From an uncultured Collinsella sp. (lineage in GTDB: Bacteria > Actinomycetota > Coriobacteriia > Coriobacteriales > Coriobacteriaceae), in NCBI GenBank assembly GCA_958403205.1, contig CATXWM010000062.1, forward strand, positions 1-5,604: a stretch of DNA of 5,604 bases. The letters run 5' to 3'. The notes under the pieces were generated by a model, which worked only from the letters and a program-made list of their open reading frames with translations, searched no databases and was not told the origin of the DNA. Below are positions 4,586 to 5,604 of the stretch, piece after piece (position 1 is the first letter of the stretch; every line of letters begins with the position of its first letter). Made by a program: the position numbers and the translations under genes.

Positions 4586-5203
4586 ATGATCTGGTTCACG
4601 TCCGACACGCACTTTGGCCATGAGGTCGTTCTGCGCTCATGCGAGCGTCCCTGGGCAAGCGTTAGCGAGATGAACGGTGCATTGGTCGATGCGATCAACG
4701 AGCATGTGGAGCCGGGCGACACCCTGTACCACCTGGGCGACTACTCCTTCAAGACGACGCTCGAAGATGCCGCCAACCTTCGAAAGCGTATCAGCTGCAA
4801 GGACGTTCACCTTGTGCCGGGCAACCACGACAAGGACTGGGCGCAGCCTGCTGTTAGCTGGGCGTTCACGGTGGAGAAGCCCATCACGGTTCTGAAGATC
4901 GGCAAGCTGAAGCTGGTTCTGAGCCACTATCCAATGGCGGACTGGCAGGGCATGTCGCACGGCTCGATCCACCTGCACGGCCACATCCACTCGCGCGGGA
5001 TGCAGTACAACGAGCTGAACCGCATGCAGGGGCTGTACCGCTACGATGTGGGGGTGGACGCCAACGGCTTTCGCCCCGTGTCCTTGGACGAGGTCCTGGC
5101 GTGGTTCGACGGCGTTCCGTGCAGCGGGCGCGTCGATTGGCGCAACTGGGTTAACGAAACGGGAAGCAAGGCCGTGAGCAGGAAGCTCGCAGGATGCAAA
5201 TAG
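4586..5203 (+). CDS. Calcineurin-like metallophosphoesterase
   Basis: This 205-residue cytoplasmic enzyme has the full metal-binding set of the metallophosphoesterase fold: SDTHFGH (6-12; Asp7, His9), LGDYSF (50-55; Asp52), PGNHDKD (78-84; Asn80, His81), SHYP (113-116; His114) and GHIH (132-135; His133, His135). VGVDANGFRPVSLDEV (155-170) closes the fold. Nothing is missing, so an active two-metal phosphodiesterase or phosphatase is expected, but the substrate is not readable from sequence. Proteins of this short DTHFGH type are common in phages and plasmids. The gene starts 7 nt after the ribbon-helix-helix gene, with GGAAGGG (4568-4574) upstream, so the two are co-translated in an operon. 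A role against host nucleotide-based defence, in RNA end processing or in a toxin-like module is conceivable; none is shown. Confidence 0.88.
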   Translation: MIWFTSDTHFGHEVVLRSCERPWASVSEMNGALVDAINEHVEPGDTLYHLGDYSFKTTLEDAANLRKRISCKDVHLVPGNHDKDWAQPAVSWAFTVEKPITVLKIGKLKLVLSHYPMADWQGMSHGSIHLHGHIHSRGMQYNELNRMQGLYRYDVGVDANGFRPVSLDEVLAWFDGVPCSGRVDWRNWVNETGSKAVSRKLAGCK

Positions 5204-5249
5204 AAGCCCCGCAGCGCACCAGGCTCCCGTTGCCTGGGTTGCGGGGCTT
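5204..5249. terminator. Large two-part hairpin after the phosphoesterase gene
   Basis: AAGCCCCGCA (5204-5213) pairs perfectly with TGCGGGGCTT (5240-5249). Inside it CCAGGC (5219-5224) pairs with GCCTGG (5232-5237). It starts at the base after the phosphoesterase stop. There is no long T run on the + strand (TTGTGCC follows), whereas the minus strand continues TTCTATTT. It may therefore stop transcription in both directions or protect the mRNA end. Confidence 0.65.
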
Positions 5250-5450
5250 GTGCCGAGTGTCTGGCGCAGCGCCGATTGCTGCGGAACTGCTCGGCGATTC
5301 GATGATACCAAGTACGACAGTGAAGATCGCGCAAAGCGAAACAACGGTTTGTACGCCCATGAGTGGCACCTGCGAACGGTAGGTCGCGCTGGCAGTCGCG
5401 ATGATGTGTTATAGTAGTACCTGTAATACAGCAAGGTTAGGAGGTGCGGC
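5250..5450. other. Spacer between the operon terminator and the antitoxin gene
   Basis: No convincing + strand gene is present. The first part can fold: GCCGAG (5252-5257) with CTCGGC (5290-5295), or alternatively CGCCGA (5270-5275) with TCGGCG (5291-5296). On the minus strand a 69-residue frame (5360 back to 5151) begins with a hydrophobic segment and has a weak ribosome binding site, but overlaps the phosphoesterase gene. The last part (5407-5450) is the toxin-antitoxin promoter and leader. Confidence 0.5.
5407..5431 (+). promoter_or_regulatory. Toxin-antitoxin promoter with palindromic operator
   Basis: TGTTATAGT (5407-5415) is an extended -10 box, one base from consensus; no good -35 box is seen, as is common for extended -10 promoters. 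CTGTAATACAG (5421-5431) is a palindrome (CTGT/ACAG around AAT) at the expected transcription start. RelB-type antitoxins repress their own operon from such sites, so this is the probable operator. Confidence 0.55.
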
Positions 5451-5604
5451 ATGGCCACTGCGGTTACTTCGCTTAGGATTCCTACGGATTTGAGCGAGCG
5501 CTACAACCGTCTTGCAAAGGAGACGGGTAGGTCGCGGAGCTACTACGTCAACGAAGCGCTCGCGGCCGAGATTGACAGGCTTGAGTACGAGTACGGCCTC
5601 ATGA
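5451..5604 (+). CDS. RelB-type antitoxin, N-terminal part (gene continues at base 1)
   Basis: This is the 5' part of the 78-residue antitoxin. The ATG at 5451 follows AGGAGG (5439-5444) by 6 nt, an ideal spacing. The protein opens with a ribbon-helix-helix: strand TAVTSLRIP (3-11), helix A DLSERYNRLAKETG (13-26) and helix B SRSYYVNEALAAEIDRLE (28-45). Two such chains form the DNA-binding unit that represses the operon, most likely at the palindrome 5421-5431. The frame is still open at the window end. Because 5569-5604 repeats 1-36, it continues at base 1 and stops at 119, where it overlaps the toxin gene. Nothing is truncated once the circle is closed. Confidence 0.92.
   Translation, partial: MATAVTSLRIPTDLSERYNRLAKETGRSRSYYVNEALAAEIDRLEYEYGLM
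5569..5604. repeat. Terminal overlap, right copy (circle junction)
   Basis: This stretch is identical to bases 1-36 and lies inside the antitoxin gene, in the same reading frame. It marks the point where the circular plasmid was cut open in assembly. Confidence 0.93.

Noticed and set aside
4637..5458. 273-codon minus-strand frame over the phosphoesterase gene
   Set aside because: The + strand gene here has a full set of metal-binding motifs, and the antisense product is His-, Ala- and Val-rich with no domain.

Overview
The window is a small mobilizable plasmid opened at an arbitrary point. Bases 1-36 are identical to bases 5569-5604, and an antitoxin gene that starts at 5451 runs off the right end and continues in frame from base 1 to its stop at 119. 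Removing the duplicate gives a circle of 5568 bp. All supported genes lie on the + strand. No chromosomal housekeeping gene, rRNA or tRNA is visible. Strong AGGAGG-type ribosome binding sites, moderately high GC and the relatives I recognise for the replication and relaxase proteins suggest a gut-type anaerobe. I favour Coriobacteriia (Eggerthellaceae-like), with GC-rich Bacillota as the alternative; this host guess is inference only.

Layout: (1) 5451-119 and 103-375, a RelB/RelE-type toxin-antitoxin pair with overlapping genes. (2) 376-753, a non-coding probable replication origin. It holds a 30-bp sequence present twice, a 16-bp inverted repeat whose arms each contain a DnaA-box-like site (one a perfect TTATCCACA), and pyrimidine- and AT-rich tracts. 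(3) 754-2187, the replication protein: a primase-like (archaeo-eukaryotic primase/PrimPol type) domain, a conserved middle region and a C-terminal helix-turn-helix. (4) 2188-2600, a hairpin-dense non-coding stretch with terminators and, at its end, an oriT carrying the MOBV nick sequence TAGTGTG/TTA. (5) 2601-3734, a MOBV (Pre/Mob) relaxase with His22 and the HxDE...PHxH metal motif. (6) 3787-4092, an unrecognised 101-residue protein. (7) 4192-4578 and 4586-5203, a two-gene operon of a ribbon-helix-helix protein with a coiled-coil tail and a calcineurin-like metallophosphoesterase. (8) 5204-5450, a large hairpin, a structured spacer and the toxin-antitoxin promoter.

How the parts work together: the primase-type initiator presumably acts at the 376-753 origin, possibly with host DnaA. 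The relaxase nicks oriT just upstream of its own gene for transfer by a conjugation machine supplied in trans. RelBE stabilises the plasmid. The ribbon-helix-helix/phosphoesterase pair is the accessory cargo and the part least explained by known plasmid biology. Its promoter shares a 10-bp sequence, TGTAATACAG, with the toxin-antitoxin promoter, which suggests linked regulation by the two ribbon-helix-helix proteins.
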